Positions 26,606 to 27,191 of a stretch of DNA of 27,191 bases are shown in pieces; positions within the stretch are counted from its first letter, which is position 1, and every line of letters begins with the position of its first letter. The position numbers were made by a program, and so were the translations under genes. Source of the stretch: a virus; IMG/VR virus record IMGVR_UViG_3300028829_003769, positions 1 to 27,191 of that record. The stretch is one strand, 5' to 3'. The notes beneath the pieces were generated by a model. It worked only from the letters and a program-made list of their open reading frames with translations, was not told where the DNA came from and searched no databases.

Positions 26606-27191
26606 TTACAAATGTCTATTGCAAGCCATTACAGCAAGTCCAGAACTTATTGCAGCATCATGTTTTGTTCTATTGTTTATATTAAACTTCGCCCAATCAT
26701 TTAACGTAGTGTTAAAATATATATTACCGTAATCTCCATTTTCTTGCAATCCAACATATTTATCTATATATGATTCAATTGCTGCGGCATGAGCTTGCTT
26801 TATATCTTCAGAGGTATTAGGTATGCCTCCTATTTCTTTTTCAGCTGTCGACAACTTATTCATTGTTTTATCTGGCCTATTCATAGAGTAACCTCTATAC
26901 CCTCTTCTTTTTATATAATATAACAATCTAGGCTTATTATTTTCCGCAAGTATTGGCATACCATAAAATATTAGTGCCATTAATACATCTTCAAAAAATA
27001 TTTCCGCTGTTTGAGGTCTTGCAATATATTCTAAAAAGAATGTGTTAGAGGGTGCATCTTCCATACTAAATTTAGTCAATCCGTGTAGTGCTCCTTTAGA
27101 TCCTCTTCCATCTGTGGTACCGGATATGTCGTAGGAGTCACAACCAAAAGCACCCATATGTTCGTTCCCAGGATACTTACCCCCATTTTTT
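26606..27191 (-). CDS. terL: Terminase large subunit, C-terminal nuclease domain (5' end outside window)
   Basis: The frame is open to the right edge: eleven codons before the ATG at 27157 read KNGGKYPGNEH, so this ATG is internal and the gene starts beyond the window. The visible 194 residues are the RNase H-like nuclease domain that cuts concatemeric DNA during packaging. GAFGCDSYDIS holds the first metal-binding Asp. EYIARPQTAEIFFEDV followed by ILAENNKPRLLYYIKRRGY is the familiar RPxTxxxFxxxV and E-N-N motif pair, with the Glu a second metal ligand. HDAAISSGLAVMA near the end supplies the last Asp. The ATPase domain (Walker A/B) must lie to the right. The portal gene starts 74 bases downstream. 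Strong family assignment. Confidence 0.9.
   Translation of the reverse strand, partial: KNGGKYPGNEHMGAFGCDSYDISGTTDGRGSKGALHGLTKFSMEDAPSNTFFLEYIARPQTAEIFFEDVLMALIFYGMPILAENNKPRLLYYIKRRGYRGYSMNRPDKTMNKLSTAEKEIGGIPNTSEDIKQAHAAAIESYIDKYVGLQENGDYGNIYFNTTLNDWAKFNINNRTKHDAAISSGLAVMACNRHL

Noticed and set aside
1-27191. tRNA genes, CRISPR arrays, insertion sequences, integrase or attachment sites
   Set aside because: No cloverleaf, spaced direct repeats, transposase or integrase motifs were seen; nearly all sequence is covered by phage genes.

Overview
This window is part of a tailed double-stranded DNA phage genome, AT-rich throughout. It most likely comes from a marine podovirus with T7-like gene order. 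One gene, the 3' end of a class I ribonucleotide reductase large subunit, runs on the + strand at the left edge. Everything else is on the - strand and forms one late block. Read 5' to 3' along the - strand, the order is: terminase large subunit (cut by the right edge), portal, acidic scaffold, major capsid protein, a strong terminator, three connector or head-tail genes, a giant tail nozzle/adhesin, two glycosyltransferases, a small conserved protein, three ejection-type proteins of increasing size, two tiny basic proteins, a holin-like membrane protein and an M15 peptidase endolysin. The two transcription units converge near 1608-1698, where a + strand terminator hairpin sits.

None of the start codons I inspected has a convincing Shine-Dalgarno sequence; they are preceded by A/T-rich tracts. 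This is typical of Bacteroidota and their phages, so a flavobacterial-type marine host is my preferred inference. It is not proven.

The head module (TerL, portal, scaffold, capsid) builds and fills the capsid. The 247, 233 and 297 residue proteins probably complete the head or neck. The nozzle/adhesin is split here into two reading frames at a run of four G (C at 16935-16938 on the + strand). The downstream frame carries on the protein sense directly through the junction, so the two halves are best read as one protein of about 1992 residues. Its distal half is a mosaic of threonine-rich linkers, an Ig-like domain and three families of duplicated modules. The three proteins of 259, 574 and 2006 residues match the position and character of T7 gp14, gp15 and gp16. 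The largest carries a HEVVH zinc-peptidase motif and a possible nuclease-like motif.

The most notable points are: (1) a GT-A glycosyltransferase and a small GT29 (sialyltransferase)-like enzyme, coupled by an ATGA overlap and placed directly after the tail gene with mucin-like Thr runs, which suggests phage-encoded glycosylation of the tail; (2) the frameshift that splits the tail gene; (3) a perfect 50-bp tandem duplication that copies the start of the 574-residue gene and makes a 15-codon leader ORF; (4) two small genes, of 38 and 54 codons, in a chain of one-base TAATG overlaps next to the endolysin; and (5) a strong stem-loop just upstream of the 233-residue gene. There is no gene-free stretch longer than about 100 bases, and I see no tRNA, CRISPR array, insertion sequence or integrase.
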